Positions 8,864 to 18,447 of a stretch of 64,000 bases of DNA are shown here, piece after piece. The translations under genes and the position numbers were made by a program. Position 1 is the stretch's first letter, and the number at the start of each line of letters is the position of its first letter. This DNA is from Paracoccaceae bacterium (GTDB lineage Bacteria > Pseudomonadota > Alphaproteobacteria > Rhodobacterales > Rhodobacteraceae), in the NCBI GenBank assembly GCA_020446815.1, contig JAGRDY010000031.1, positions 62,001-126,000 on the forward strand. Reading direction: 5' to 3'. The notes below the pieces were generated by a model that made no database searches, was not told the DNA's origin, and saw nothing but the letters and a program-made list of their open reading frames with translations.

Positions 8864-9886
8864 ATGAACGCCCTCGACAAGATCAAGTCCCGCGCCCGCG
8901 CCGCGCCAGCGACCATCGTGCTGAGCGAAGGCGAAGACGCCCGCGTCGTGCAGGCCGCCATCCTGGCGCGCCAGCAGGAAATCGCCCGCCTCATCCTGGT
9001 CGGCGACGGCGCAAGGGTCGGCGCGCTGCTTGAACGGCACGGCGGCAAGGGCATGGCGGGGATCGAAATCGCCGACCCGCGCCGCTCGGGGCTGCGCGGC
9101 ACGCTTGCCGCCACGCTCCTTGATCTGCGCCGCCACAAGGGGATGACGGCGGATGCCGCGCACGAGGCGGCGGGTGAACCGCTGACCTTTGCCGCGCTGA
9201 TGGTGCGCGCGGGCCTTGCCGACGGGACCATCGGCGGCGCGGTGGCCACCACCGCCGATACGGTGCGCGCGGCGATCCAGATCATCGGGCTGAGACCGGG
9301 CAGCAAGCTGGTCTCGAGTTTTTTCCTGATGCTGCTCGAAGCGCCGCATCATCACCCGAAAGGCACGCTTTGCTTTGCCGATTGCGCCCTCGTCGTCGAT
9401 CCCGACAGCGCCGAACTGGCCGAGATCGCCCGGACCAGCGCGCAATCCTTCGCGGCGCTGACCGGTGACTGCCCCCGCGTCGCCATGCTGTCGTTTTCGA
9501 CCCTGGGCAGCGCCCGGCATCCCGATGTCGCCAGGGTGGTCGAGGCGACAGCTATCCTGCGCCGTGAAAATCCCGATCTGGCGCTCGACGGCGAATTGCA
9601 GTTCGATACCGCCTTCGTGCCCGAGATCGCCAGACGCAAGGCCAAGGATTCACCCGTGGCAGGGCGCGCCAATGTCTTTGTGTTTCCCAGCCTCGATGCG
9701 GGCAATATCGGCTACAAGATCGCCCAGCGGATCGGCGCCGCCGAGGCGATCGGCCCGGTCCTGCAAGGGCTGGCGCGCCCGGCCAACGACCTGTCACGCG
9801 GTTGCAGCGTCGGCGATATCGTCGATCTTGTCGCGGTTACGGCGGTTCAGGCGGCGATGGGGTCCGGCTCCGGTGAGGCCCGATGA
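8864..9886 (+). CDS. pta: Phosphate acetyltransferase
   Basis: A 340-residue single-domain Pta (PTA_PTB family) without the N-terminal DRTGG extension of E. coli Pta. It converts acetyl phosphate made by Xsc into acetyl-CoA. Family segments include [17 protein letters not shown] at the N terminus, [51 protein letters not shown] and [24 protein letters not shown] lies 11 bases before ATG 8864. It is the third gene of the xsc operon and gives carbon from taurine access to central metabolism. Confidence 0.92.
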   Translation: MNALDKIKSRARAAPATIVLSEGEDARVVQAAILARQQEIARLILVGDGARVGALLERHGGKGMAGIEIADPRRSGLRGTLAATLLDLRRHKGMTADAAHEAAGEPLTFAALMVRAGLADGTIGGAVATTADTVRAAIQIIGLRPGSKLVSSFFLMLLEAPHHHPKGTLCFADCALVVDPDSAELAEIARTSAQSFAALTGDCPRVAMLSFSTLGSARHPDVARVVEATAILRRENPDLALDGELQFDTAFVPEIARRKAKDSPVAGRANVFVFPSLDAGNIGYKIAQRIGAAEAIGPVLQGLARPANDLSRGCSVGDIVDLVAVTAVQAAMGSGSGEAR

Positions 9887-10001
9887 CGGCCGGCCGGCCG
9901 AACGGATTTTCCCCTTTCGTTGCGCCGGGGCGGGATAAATTCCGCTTCTGCCTTGCAAACCGGCACGTTATCCGGATTGTGGTGCAAAAGCCGGAACATA
10001 C

Positions 10002-12782
10002 ATGACCCATTCACAGCCTGCCCTCGATACCTCGCCGCCGGTCAGCGACGAAATCCGCCGCACCACCTGCTACATGTGCGCCTGCCGCTGCGGCATCAAC
10101 GTGCATCTGCGCTCGGGCAAGGTCGCCTATATCGAAGGCAACCGCGATCATCCTGTCAACAAGGGTGTGCTCTGCGCCAAGGGTGCTTCGGGGATCATGC
10201 AGGTCACCGCCCCGTCGCGGCTGCGCGCCCCGCTCAGGCGGGTGGGCCCCAGGGGCTCGGGTGCGTTCGAAGAGATTTCCTGGCACGAAGCGTTGCAGAT
10301 CGCGGTCGACTGGCTCGAACCGCTTCGCGAATCCGCCCCCGAAAAGCTGGCATTCTTCACCGGCCGCGATCAGTCGCAAAGTTTCACCAGCTTCTGGGCG
10401 CAGGGTTTCGGAACCCCCAACTACGCCGCGCATGGCGGCTTTTGTTCGGTCAACATGGCGGCCGCGGGCATCTATACTATCGGCGGCGCGTTCTGGGAAT
10501 TCGGCCAGCCCGACTGGGATCGCACCAGGCTTTTTGTGCTGTTCGGCGTCGCCGAGGACCATGACAGCAACCCGATCAAGATCGGCATCGGCAAGCTCAA
10601 GCAGCGCGGCGCCCGGATCATCGGCGTCAACCCGGTGCGCACCGGCTATAACGGTGTCGCCGACGACTGGCTGGGGATCACGCCGGGCACCGACGGGCTG
10701 CTGATCCTGGCGCTGGTGCATGAACTCTTGCAGGCCGGCAGGATCGACCTCGATTATCTCGCCCAATTCACCGACGCGCCCTGCCTTGTCGATGCGGGCG
10801 ACGGGCCGGGCAGGGGGCTGCTGTTGCGCGACAAGGACGGCAAGATTCTGGTCATCGACCGCACCACCGGCAGGCCCGCGCCCTTCGACCGAAAAGGGGT
10901 GCGCCCCGACCTGGGGGCCACCTATCGGGGCTGCCGCACCGTCTTTCAGCATATGGCCGAACGCTATCTGGCCCCCGAATATGGCCCCGACGCGGTGGCC
11001 GCGCGCACCGGCATCACGGCGGCGCGTATCCGTGCGCTTGCCGCCGAACTGGCCCAAGTCGCCTTCGATCAGGCCATCACCCTCGACCAGCCCTGGACCG
11101 ATTTTCGCGGCGAGAGGCATCAGACCATGACCGGCCGGCCGGTCTCCTTCCACGCCATGCGCGGCGTGTCGGCGCATTCCAACGGGTTTCAGACCTGCCG
11201 GGCGCTGCATCTGTTGCAGATGATCCTCGGCTCGGTCGAGGTGCCCGGCGGCTTCCGCTTCAAGCCGCCATACCCCAAACCCTTCGATGCCCATCCCGTG
11301 CCGCATGCCAGATCCGCACCCGGTTCGCCCCTCAACGGCCCGCACCTGGGCTTTCCGCGCGGGCCCGAGCATCTGGCCCTGACGCCCGATGGTGCGCCCG
11401 CGCGCATCGACAAGGCCTTTAGCTGGGAAAACCCGATGTCGGCGCATGGGCTGATGCACATGGTCATCGCCAACGCCCATGCGGGCGATCCCTACAGGAT
11501 CGACACGCTGTTCTTCTACATGGCCAACATGGCGTGGAATTCCTCGATGAACACCGAGGCCATCATGGGGATGCTAACCGACAAGGACGCCGCCGGCGAC
11601 TACAAGATCCCGCATATCATCTATTCCGATGCCTATGCCTCTGAAATGGTCGCCTATGCCGACCTGATCCTGCCCGACACCACCTATCTGGAACGCCACG
11701 ACTGCATCAGCCTGCTCGATCGTCCGATCTGCGAGGCCGAGGCGGCGGCGGATGCCATCCGCTGGCCGGTGATCGAACCCGACCGGGACGTGCGCGGCTT
11801 TCAGTCGGTTCTCGTCGATCTGGCCAACCGCCTGCAACTGCCCGGTTTCGTCGATGATGAGGGCCGCGCCAGGTACCGCGATTACGCCGATTACATCGTC
11901 AATCATGAACGCCGCCCCGGTGTCGGCCCGCTGATGGGGTTTCGCGGTGACGGCGGCGCGACCGGCCGCGGCGCGCCCAACCCCGACCAGATCCGGCGCT
12001 ATATCGACAATGGCGGTTTCGCGCTCGCCCATATCCCCGACGAGGCGCAGTTCTTCAAACCCTGGAACGCCGCCTATCAGGATTGGGCGGTCGGGATCGG
12101 GCTGTTCGACACGCCGCAGCCCTATCTCTTTTCGATCTGGAGCGAGCCGATGCGCCGCTTCCAGCTTGCCGCCGAAGGCCATGGCGACCGCCAGCCGCCC
12201 GACCATCTGCGCGACCGGCTGAAGGCGGTGATGGATCCGATGCCGATCTGGTACGCCCCTTTCGGCGATGACGCGGCCGATGGCTATCCGCTCCACGCCC
12301 TGACCCAGCGGCCGATGGCGATGTATCATTCCTGGGGGTCGCAAAACGCCTGGCTTCGCCAGATCCACGGCGTGAACCCGCTTTATGTGCCGACCCGGAT
12401 ATGGGCCGCGCAGGGGTTCGATGAGGGTGACTGGGCGCGCGTCACGTCGCCCAATGGTGAAATCACCGTGCCGGTCGCGCATATGGCGGCGCTGAACGAC
12501 AGCACGCTTTGGACCTGGAATGCCATCGGCAAGCGCAAGGGCGCCTGGGCGCTCGACGCGGATGCCCCCGAGGCGACGCGGGGCTTCCTGCTCAACCACC
12601 TCATCTCCGATCTGCTGCCCGAGAGGGGCGACGGGCTGCGCTGGTCCAATTCCGACCCGGTCACCGGGCAGGCCGCCTGGTTCGACCTGCGGGTGAAGAT
12701 CGAAAAAGTCGCCGCCCCCGACGAAGCGCAGCCGGTCTTCCCGCCGATTGTCTCGCCGGTCGGCGGGAAAGGCCGCCGATGA
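10002..12782 (+). CDS. soeA: Sulfite dehydrogenase (quinone), molybdopterin catalytic subunit
   Basis: A 926-residue DMSO-reductase-family molybdoenzyme. The N-terminal [4Fe-4S] ligands are C23, C26, C30 and C58 (C-x2-C-x3-C-x27-C). Further landmarks are GRDQSQSFTSFWAQGFGTPN, VAEDHDSNP, the cofactor-contacting GVNPVRTGYNGVADDW, and a C-terminal MopB domain around SWGSQNAWLRQIHG. No twin-arginine signal is present, as expected for the cytoplasmic SoeABC type. SoeABC oxidises sulfite to sulfate and passes electrons to quinone. Such genes lie beside xsc-pta in roseobacters. The ATGA overlap with soeB shows coupling. Polysulfide or thiosulfate reductase-like enzymes are the main alternative. Confidence 0.82.
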   Translation: MTHSQPALDTSPPVSDEIRRTTCYMCACRCGINVHLRSGKVAYIEGNRDHPVNKGVLCAKGASGIMQVTAPSRLRAPLRRVGPRGSGAFEEISWHEALQIAVDWLEPLRESAPEKLAFFTGRDQSQSFTSFWAQGFGTPNYAAHGGFCSVNMAAAGIYTIGGAFWEFGQPDWDRTRLFVLFGVAEDHDSNPIKIGIGKLKQRGARIIGVNPVRTGYNGVADDWLGITPGTDGLLILALVHELLQAGRIDLDYLAQFTDAPCLVDAGDGPGRGLLLRDKDGKILVIDRTTGRPAPFDRKGVRPDLGATYRGCRTVFQHMAERYLAPEYGPDAVAARTGITAARIRALAAELAQVAFDQAITLDQPWTDFRGERHQTMTGRPVSFHAMRGVSAHSNGFQTCRALHLLQMILGSVEVPGGFRFKPPYPKPFDAHPVPHARSAPGSPLNGPHLGFPRGPEHLALTPDGAPARIDKAFSWENPMSAHGLMHMVIANAHAGDPYRIDTLFFYMANMAWNSSMNTEAIMGMLTDKDAAGDYKIPHIIYSDAYASEMVAYADLILPDTTYLERHDCISLLDRPICEAEAAADAIRWPVIEPDRDVRGFQSVLVDLANRLQLPGFVDDEGRARYRDYADYIVNHERRPGVGPLMGFRGDGGATGRGAPNPDQIRRYIDNGGFALAHIPDEAQFFKPWNAAYQDWAVGIGLFDTPQPYLFSIWSEPMRRFQLAAEGHGDRQPPDHLRDRLKAVMDPMPIWYAPFGDDAADGYPLHALTQRPMAMYHSWGSQNAWLRQIHGVNPLYVPTRIWAAQGFDEGDWARVTSPNGEITVPVAHMAALNDSTLWTWNAIGKRKGAWALDADAPEATRGFLLNHLISDLLPERGDGLRWSNSDPVTGQAAWFDLRVKIEKVAAPDEAQPVFPPIVSPVGGKGRR

Positions 12783-13516
12783 CCCAGCTTCCCGCCCGGA
12801 CCGAAAAGAAACTGGGGCTGGTCATCGATCTCGATACCTGCGTCGGTTGCCACGCCTGCGTCACCGCCTGCAAGGGCTGGAACGACGCCAATTACGGCGC
12901 GCCCCTGTCGGATCAGGATGCCTATGGCGCCGATCCGTCGGGCACCTTCCTCAACCGCGTCCATTCCTACGAAGTCCAGCCCGGCGACGCCGCGGCGCAG
13001 ATCATCAACTTCCCGCGCTCCTGCCTGCATTGCGAGGATGCGCCCTGTGTCACCGTCTGCCCCACCGGGGCCAGCTACAAGCGCAGCCAGGACGGTATCG
13101 TGCTGGTCAACGAAGATGCCTGCATCGGCTGCGGGCTTTGCGCCTGGGCCTGCCCCTACGGCGCGCGCGAATTGGACCGGGCCGCCGGGGTGATGAAGAA
13201 ATGCACGCTCTGCGTTGACCGCATCTATAACGACAACCTGCCCGAGGCCGACCGCGAACCGGCCTGCGTGCGCACCTGCCCGACCCATGCGCGGCATTTC
13301 GGCGATCTGGGCGACCCGGACAGCGACGTCAGCAAGCTGGTGGCGGCGCGCGGCGGCTATGATCTCATGCCCGAACAGGGCACCCGACCCACCAACAAAT
13401 ACCTGCCGCCGCGCCCCAAGGACCGCCCCGCAGAGATATCGGTGCTGGCCCCGCTTCTCGATGTCAAGGCAACGGGCCTGGCCGGCTGGCTCGACCGGAT
13501 ACTGGAGAAGCTCTGA
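12779..13516 (+). CDS. soeB: Sulfite dehydrogenase, iron-sulfur subunit
   Basis: A 245-residue electron-transfer subunit of the DmsB type. Four cysteine clusters are visible: CVGCHACVTACKGW (C21, C24, C27, C31), CLHCEDAPCVTVCPTGA, CIGCGLCAWACPYGA, and a final group spread over KKCTLCVDR and EPACVRTCPTHA, enough for four [4Fe-4S] centres. It carries electrons from SoeA to SoeC and quinone. ATG at 12779 overlaps the soeA stop (ATGA), and its own stop overlaps the soeC start (TGATG). No signal peptide is present. Confidence 0.85.
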   Translation: MTQLPARTEKKLGLVIDLDTCVGCHACVTACKGWNDANYGAPLSDQDAYGADPSGTFLNRVHSYEVQPGDAAAQIINFPRSCLHCEDAPCVTVCPTGASYKRSQDGIVLVNEDACIGCGLCAWACPYGARELDRAAGVMKKCTLCVDRIYNDNLPEADREPACVRTCPTHARHFGDLGDPDSDVSKLVAARGGYDLMPEQGTRPTNKYLPPRPKDRPAEISVLAPLLDVKATGLAGWLDRILEKL

Positions 13517-14409
13517 TGCATCCCGCCCCGTCAGTGATCATCTTCACCGTGCTCTCCGGGCTCGGCTTCGGGCTGATGTTCTTTCTGTGCCTCGGCGTGA
13601 TCCGCCCCCTGGGTCTGGATGCGTTGCTGATGTGGGGGCTGGCCTATGGGCTGGCGCTTGCCGGGCTTGTCGCGTCGACCTTTCATCTGGGCCGGCCGAT
13701 GCGTGCGCTGCGCGCCTTTACCCAATGGCGCAGCAGTTGGCTCAGCCGCGAGGCATGGGCCTCGGCGGCGACGCTTCTGATGGCCGCCCCGCTCGCCCTC
13801 GCGGCGATCCTCGGCGGTGCGCTGCCTGCCGTGTTCGGCATCGTCACCGCGCTGTTGTGCCTTGCCACGGTTCTTGCCACCTCGATGATCTATACCCAGA
13901 TCAGGGCGGTGCCGCGCTGGAACCACTGGACGACGCCGGCGCAGTTTTTCGGTTTTGCGCTGACCGGGGGGGCGATCCTGTCGGGGCAGAACGCGGCGGG
14001 CGCCCAGCTTTGTGTTCTGCTGGCGGGCGTGATCTGGCTGGCCTGGACGATCGGCGACGGCCGGTTCGCGGCGCACGGGGCGACGCTGAAATCCGCCACC
14101 GGCCTTGGCGGTGCGGGCAGCCTGCGTCAGTTCGCCCCGCCCCATACCGGTTCCAACTATCTCTTGCGCGAAATGATCCATGTCGTGGGGCGCAAGCACG
14201 CCCGGCGCCTGCGCGCGCTGGCGCTGGTCTGCGCGGCGGTGCTGCCTGCGGCGATGTTGCTGGTCCTGCCCGCCGCTCTGCCGACGACGATTGCCGTCGC
14301 CGCCATCCATGTGACCGGTGCTTTCGCCGCCCGCTGGCTGTTCTTTGCCGAAGCCGAACATGTCGTGGGCCTTTACTATGGGCAGCGTCAGCTTGCCGCC
14401 ACGTCATAG
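13516..14409 (+). CDS. soeC: Sulfite dehydrogenase, DmsC-type membrane anchor
   Basis: A 297-residue very hydrophobic protein with about eight membrane helices, of the DmsC anchor family. Characteristic pieces are TFHLGRPMRALRAFTQWRSSWLSREAW, near the expected quinone site, and GSNYLLREMIHVVGRKHARRLR. It anchors SoeAB to the cytoplasmic face of the inner membrane and delivers electrons to quinone. It is the last gene of the run; no clear terminator follows. The next 240 bases hold the palindrome at 14496 and the start of another operon. Confidence 0.83.
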   Translation: MHPAPSVIIFTVLSGLGFGLMFFLCLGVIRPLGLDALLMWGLAYGLALAGLVASTFHLGRPMRALRAFTQWRSSWLSREAWASAATLLMAAPLALAAILGGALPAVFGIVTALLCLATVLATSMIYTQIRAVPRWNHWTTPAQFFGFALTGGAILSGQNAAGAQLCVLLAGVIWLAWTIGDGRFAAHGATLKSATGLGGAGSLRQFAPPHTGSNYLLREMIHVVGRKHARRLRALALVCAAVLPAAMLLVLPAALPTTIAVAAIHVTGAFAARWLFFAEAEHVVGLYYGQRQLAATS

Positions 14410-14495
14410 AAGATGGCCGGCACCCCGCGCCGGATCGAAGGCCGGCGGGGTCATCGGGCAGGCCGAAACCGCGCCGGACCGCCGCTGATCGTAAA

Positions 14496-14511
14496 TTGAT
14501 TGGTCAATCAA
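14496..14511. promoter_or_regulatory. Perfect palindrome, probable operator of the dehydratase/ABC importer operon
   Basis: TTGATTG-GT-CAATCAA is a perfect inverted repeat (7-bp arms, 2-bp centre) in an AT-rich patch, 138 bp before the ATG at 14650. It contains TTGGTCAATCA, which loosely resembles GntR/FadR-type operators. No regulator gene of that kind lies beside it. The rest of the 240-bp gap after soeC shows no other feature. Confidence 0.5.
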
Positions 14512-14649
14512 CAAAAAACTTCTTGATGTTGCAAAGACCGTCGTTATCGTCGGTTCTCGAAGGCCCGGGGCAGGTGACCCTGCCCAGGGCCTGATCAATC
14601 AGCGCGGCGCGGTCGGGTCTTGCGGCAGCGGATTGCGGGTGGGGGCTGA

Positions 14650-15759
14650 ATGGTGAAAATCGCGCGTGTCGAAACCTTTACCGACGAATTCGTCTGTTTC
14701 GTGCGCGTCACCGCCGAGGATGGCGCGATCGGCTGGGGCCAGTGTTCGACCTACAACGCCGACATCACCGCGACCATCTTTCACCGCCAGGTGGCGCCCT
14801 GGGCGCTCGGCGCGCGAACCGGCGACATCCTCGGCCTGGTCCAGCGCATCGAGGAACGCGAACACAAGTTTCCCGGCAGCTACCGGTGCCGGGCGCTGGC
14901 CGGTCTCGATACCGCGCTTTGGGACATGCGCGGGCGGCGCGAAGGCAAGCCGGTGGTCGAACTCCTGGGCGGCACCGCGCGCCCGATCCGCGCCTACGCC
15001 TCGTCGATGAAACGCGACATTTCGCCCGCCGACGAGGCCGCCCGCCTCAGCCGCCTGCGCGACGATCTCGGCTTTGACGCCTTCAAATGGCGGGTCGGGG
15101 CGGAATGCGGCCGCGACATCGACGAATGGCCGGGGCGCACCGAAGAAATCGTGCCGACGGTGTCGCGCGCCCTGGGCGACGGCATCGCCAAGCTGGTCGA
15201 CGGCAATTCCGGCTTCAGCCCCCGTCGCGGCATCGAGGTGGGCCGATTGCTGGAAGCCGAAGGCATAAGCCATTTCGAGGAACCCTGCCCCTATTGGGAA
15301 ATGGCCCAGACCAAAGAGGTCGCCGATGCCCTGGCCATAGATGTCACCGGCGGCGAACAGGACTGGGATCTGGCAGCATGGGCGCGCATGATCGACATGC
15401 GCGCGGTCGATATCGTGCAGCCCGATGTGATGTACATGGGCGGCCTGGCGCGCACGCTTCTGGTTGCGGATATGGCCCATAAGGCAGGCTTGCCCTGCAC
15501 GCCGCATAGTGCGAACCTGTCACTGGTGACGATATGCACGATGCATCTTCTGGGGGCGATCCCCAATGCCGGCAAGTATCTGGAGCTTTCGATAGAGGGT
15601 TTCGATTATTATCCCTGGCAGGCCGGGCTGTTCCGGGGCGACCCTTTCGCGGTTCGCGACGGCAAGGTCGGGATCCCCGATGGCCCCGGATGGGGTGTCG
15701 AGATCAGCACCGACTGGCTCGACCGGGCGCGTTACCAGAAGAGCGATCATTTGACTTGA
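14650..15759 (+). CDS. Enolase-superfamily (mandelate racemase/muconate lactonizing) enzyme, probable acid-sugar dehydratase
   Basis: A 369-residue protein. The N-terminal capping domain (to about residue 110) precedes a TIM barrel. Metal ligands are D184 (LVDGNSGF), the Glu of HFEEP (210/211) and E236 (TGGEQDW). The second-strand base motif is K146-W-R148 (FKWRVG) in place of the usual KxK. H286 (CTPHSANL) and the Asp of [12 protein letters not shown] would form the His-Asp dyad of the mandelate racemase subgroup, whose members dehydrate or epimerise acid sugars. It lies 51 bases before an ABC importer for which it may process the imported substrate. The exact substrate cannot be read from sequence. 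Confidence 0.75.
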   Translation: MVKIARVETFTDEFVCFVRVTAEDGAIGWGQCSTYNADITATIFHRQVAPWALGARTGDILGLVQRIEEREHKFPGSYRCRALAGLDTALWDMRGRREGKPVVELLGGTARPIRAYASSMKRDISPADEAARLSRLRDDLGFDAFKWRVGAECGRDIDEWPGRTEEIVPTVSRALGDGIAKLVDGNSGFSPRRGIEVGRLLEAEGISHFEEPCPYWEMAQTKEVADALAIDVTGGEQDWDLAAWARMIDMRAVDIVQPDVMYMGGLARTLLVADMAHKAGLPCTPHSANLSLVTICTMHLLGAIPNAGKYLELSIEGFDYYPWQAGLFRGDPFAVRDGKVGIPDGPGWGVEISTDWLDRARYQKSDHLT

Positions 15760-15810
15760 ACGAAGATGTGCCGATGATGGTGCATTAATAATTGCAACAA
15801 GGAGACCGAG

Positions 15811-17376
15811 ATGTACAAATCACCAAGAACAGGCGACATCAGCCGACGCGGCCTGCTGAAAGGGGCGACAGCCCTTGGCGCGGCGGGCCTCATCCTGCCC
15901 GCCTCGGTGCGCCGCGCCGCGGCCGAACCCAAGCGCGGCGGCGTCATGCGCCTGGCGCTTGCCGCGGGCAGCACCACCGACAGCAACGATCCGGGGTCGT
16001 GGGATTCGCAATTCGTGCAGATCCTCGGTACCGCCCGCTGCGGATACCTCACCGAAATCGCCAACGACGGCTCGCTGATCGGCGAAGTGGCCGAAAGCTG
16101 GGAAGCCTCGGCCGATGCCGCGACATGGACCTTCAAGATCCGCGACGGCGTGACCTTCCACAGCGGCAAGACGGTGACGCCCGACGATGTCATCGCCTCG
16201 ATCAACTATCACCGCGGCGACGACAGCAAATCGGCGGCAAAGCCGATCGTCGCGGCGATCACCGAAATCAAGGCGGATGGCAATGCCGCGGTCTTCACGC
16301 TCGACGCGGGCAACGCCGACTTCCCCTATATCATGTCGGATTACCACCTGCCGATCCTGCCCTCGAAGGACGGCAAGATCGACCCGACGACGACCGACGG
16401 CTGCGGCGGCTACGTCCTCGATTCATTTGAGCCCGGCGTGCGCGCCAAGCTGACGCGCTATCCCGATTACTGGAAGCCGAACCGCGCCTGGTTCGACGGC
16501 GTCGAGATGCTTGCCGTCCACGATTCCGCGGCGCGCCAGAACGCGCTGATCACCGGCGAGGTCGATGTCATCGACCCGGTCGATCTGAACACCGTTCACC
16601 TGCTCGAACGCGCACCGGGGATCAATATCATGTCGGTCGCGGGCAGCCAGCACTATACCTTCGCGATGGACACGCGCGCAGATCCCTTCAAGGACAACAA
16701 CGTCCGCCTCGCGCTCAAATACGCCATCGACCGGCAAGAGATGGTGGACAAGGTCCTGCAAGGCTACGGCACCGTCGGCAACGACTATCCGATCGGCATC
16801 AACCAGCGCTATTTCAACCCCGATCTCGAACAGCACAGCTATGACCCGGACAAGGCCAAGCACTATCTGAAAGAGGCCGGGCTCGACAGTCTGAAGGTGC
16901 AGCTTTCGGCCGCCGACGCGGCCTTCGTCGGCGCGGTGGACGCGGCGGTTCTCTACTCCGAGAAAGCCAAGGCGGCGGGCATCGACATCGAAGTCGTGCG
17001 CGAACCCAATGACGGGTATTGGGACAGTGTCTGGATGAAAAAGCCGTTCTGCGCCGTCTACTGGGGCGGCCGGCCGACCGCGGACTGGATGTATTCGATG
17101 GCCTATGCCGCGGGCGTGCCGTGGAACGACACGTTCTGGGACAACAAGAAGTTCAACGAGCTTCTGATCGCCGCCCGTTCCGAGCTTGACGCGGACAAGC
17201 GCCGGCAGATGTATTACGAGATGGACGACATCTGCGCCAATCAGGGCGGTGTCATCATCCCGATGTTCGCGAACTATGTGATGGGGCTTTCCGACAAGAT
17301 CGCCCATGACGACACGGTTGCCGGCAACTGGACGCTTGACGGCTTCCGCGGGGTCGAACGCTGGTGGTTCGCCTGA
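15811..17376 (+). CDS. ABC transporter substrate-binding protein, family 5 (oligopeptide type), Tat-exported
   Basis: A 521-residue SBP_bac_5 protein. The N terminus carries a twin-arginine signal (SRRGLLKGATALGAAGLILPA) with probable cleavage after RRAAA. The family block RDGVTFHSGKTVTPDDV and the domain-crossing FKDNNVRLALKYAIDRQEMV are present. A strong ribosome site (AAGGAG) precedes ATG 15811. It binds the imported solute in the periplasm; despite the family name many members bind sugars, opines or other solutes. A perfect hairpin follows directly, then two permeases and a fused ATPase on the same strand. Confidence 0.88.
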   Translation: MYKSPRTGDISRRGLLKGATALGAAGLILPASVRRAAAEPKRGGVMRLALAAGSTTDSNDPGSWDSQFVQILGTARCGYLTEIANDGSLIGEVAESWEASADAATWTFKIRDGVTFHSGKTVTPDDVIASINYHRGDDSKSAAKPIVAAITEIKADGNAAVFTLDAGNADFPYIMSDYHLPILPSKDGKIDPTTTDGCGGYVLDSFEPGVRAKLTRYPDYWKPNRAWFDGVEMLAVHDSAARQNALITGEVDVIDPVDLNTVHLLERAPGINIMSVAGSQHYTFAMDTRADPFKDNNVRLALKYAIDRQEMVDKVLQGYGTVGNDYPIGINQRYFNPDLEQHSYDPDKAKHYLKEAGLDSLKVQLSAADAAFVGAVDAAVLYSEKAKAAGIDIEVVREPNDGYWDSVWMKKPFCAVYWGGRPTADWMYSMAYAAGVPWNDTFWDNKKFNELLIAARSELDADKRRQMYYEMDDICANQGGVIIPMFANYVMGLSDKIAHDDTVAGNWTLDGFRGVERWWFA

Positions 17377-17383
17377 TAACCGC

Positions 17384-17410
17384 GGTCCCGGCGCGATGCG
17401 CGCCGGGACC
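17384..17410 (+). other. Perfect stem-loop between binding-protein gene and permease genes
   Basis: The arms GGTCCCGGCGCG and CGCGCCGGGACC form a perfect 12-bp stem with a 3-base loop (ATG), 7 bases after the stop codon. No T-run follows, so it is more likely a 3' mRNA-stabilising or attenuating hairpin that raises the dose of binding protein over permeases than a full terminator. A similar hairpin occurs at 42625-42647. Confidence 0.65.
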
Positions 17411-17481
17411 CGACCTGCTCCGCCGGGGGCCAAGCGTGGCCGCAAAAGCCCGCAAGCATCGACATCAGGGGGAAACCGGAG

Positions 17482-18435
17482 TTGTCAGACATCTGGATCA
17501 TGATCGCCAAGCGCCTCGCTCTGGGTGCGCTCACGCTGCTGGTGATTTCGGTCATCATCTTTTCGGCGACCGAACTTTTGCCGGGTGATCTGGCGCAGGC
17601 CGTGCTGGGCCAATCAGCCACGCCGGAAACGGTGGCGGCGTTTCGCCGTGAACTCGGGCTCGACCTGCCGGCATATCAGCGCTATGTCAACTGGCTGTTC
17701 GGCGCGTTGCAGGGCGATTTCGGCACCTCGCTGGCCAACAAGCGCCCGATCGCCGACCTGATTTCGCTGCGGCTTGGCAACACGCTGTTTCTGGCCGTCT
17801 ATGCCGCCTTCATCGCGGTTCCCCTGTCGCTGACGCTCGGCATCCTTGCCGCGCTGTTTCGCAACACCGTCTTCGACCGGGCCGCCAATGCCATGGCGCT
17901 GACCTCGATTTCCTTTCCGGAATTCTTCGTCGCCTATATCCTGATCTTCTTTCTGGCGCAGTCGGGCCTTTTTCCCTCGATGGCGCGGGTCGATCCCTCG
18001 ACCGGCTTCACCGAAGCGCTCTATCACACCTTCCTGCCCGCCCTCACCCTGACGCTGGTGGTCACCGCGCATATGATGCGCATGACGCGGGCGGCCATCA
18101 TCAACCTTCTGGCTTCGCCCTATATCGAAATGGCCCGGCTGAAGGGGATGAAGCCGATGCGGGTGATCTGGCGCCATGCGGTGCCCAATGCGCTGGCCCC
18201 GATCATCACCGTCGTGGCGCTCAACCTCGCCTATCTGATCACCGGTGTCGTCGTCGTCGAGGTGGTCTTCGTCTATCCCGGTCTCGGCCAGCTGATGGTC
18301 GACAGCGTGTCCAAACGCGACTTTCCCGTGGTGCAGGCCGTGGCGCTGATCTTTGCCGCGGCCTATGTGCTCTTGAACCTTCTGGCCGATGTGCTTTCGA
18401 CGCTGTCGAACCCGCGCCTCGTGCACCGCAAATAG
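17482..18435 (+). CDS. ABC transporter permease, DppB/OppB type
   Basis: A 317-residue inner-membrane permease with about six helices. It has the DppB N-terminal pattern (IAKRLALGALTLLVISVIIFSATELLPGD) and the cytoplasmic EAA loop (YIEMARLKGMKPMRVIWRHAVPNAL) that contacts the ATPase. The start is taken as TTG at 17482, with AGGGGG about 9 bases upstream; an in-frame ATG at 17500 would drop six residues. It is followed 12 bases later by the partner permease. Confidence 0.87.
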   Translation: MSDIWIMIAKRLALGALTLLVISVIIFSATELLPGDLAQAVLGQSATPETVAAFRRELGLDLPAYQRYVNWLFGALQGDFGTSLANKRPIADLISLRLGNTLFLAVYAAFIAVPLSLTLGILAALFRNTVFDRAANAMALTSISFPEFFVAYILIFFLAQSGLFPSMARVDPSTGFTEALYHTFLPALTLTLVVTAHMMRMTRAAIINLLASPYIEMARLKGMKPMRVIWRHAVPNALAPIITVVALNLAYLITGVVVVEVVFVYPGLGQLMVDSVSKRDFPVVQAVALIFAAAYVLLNLLADVLSTLSNPRLVHRK

Positions 18436-18447
18436 GAGGGGCACGGC

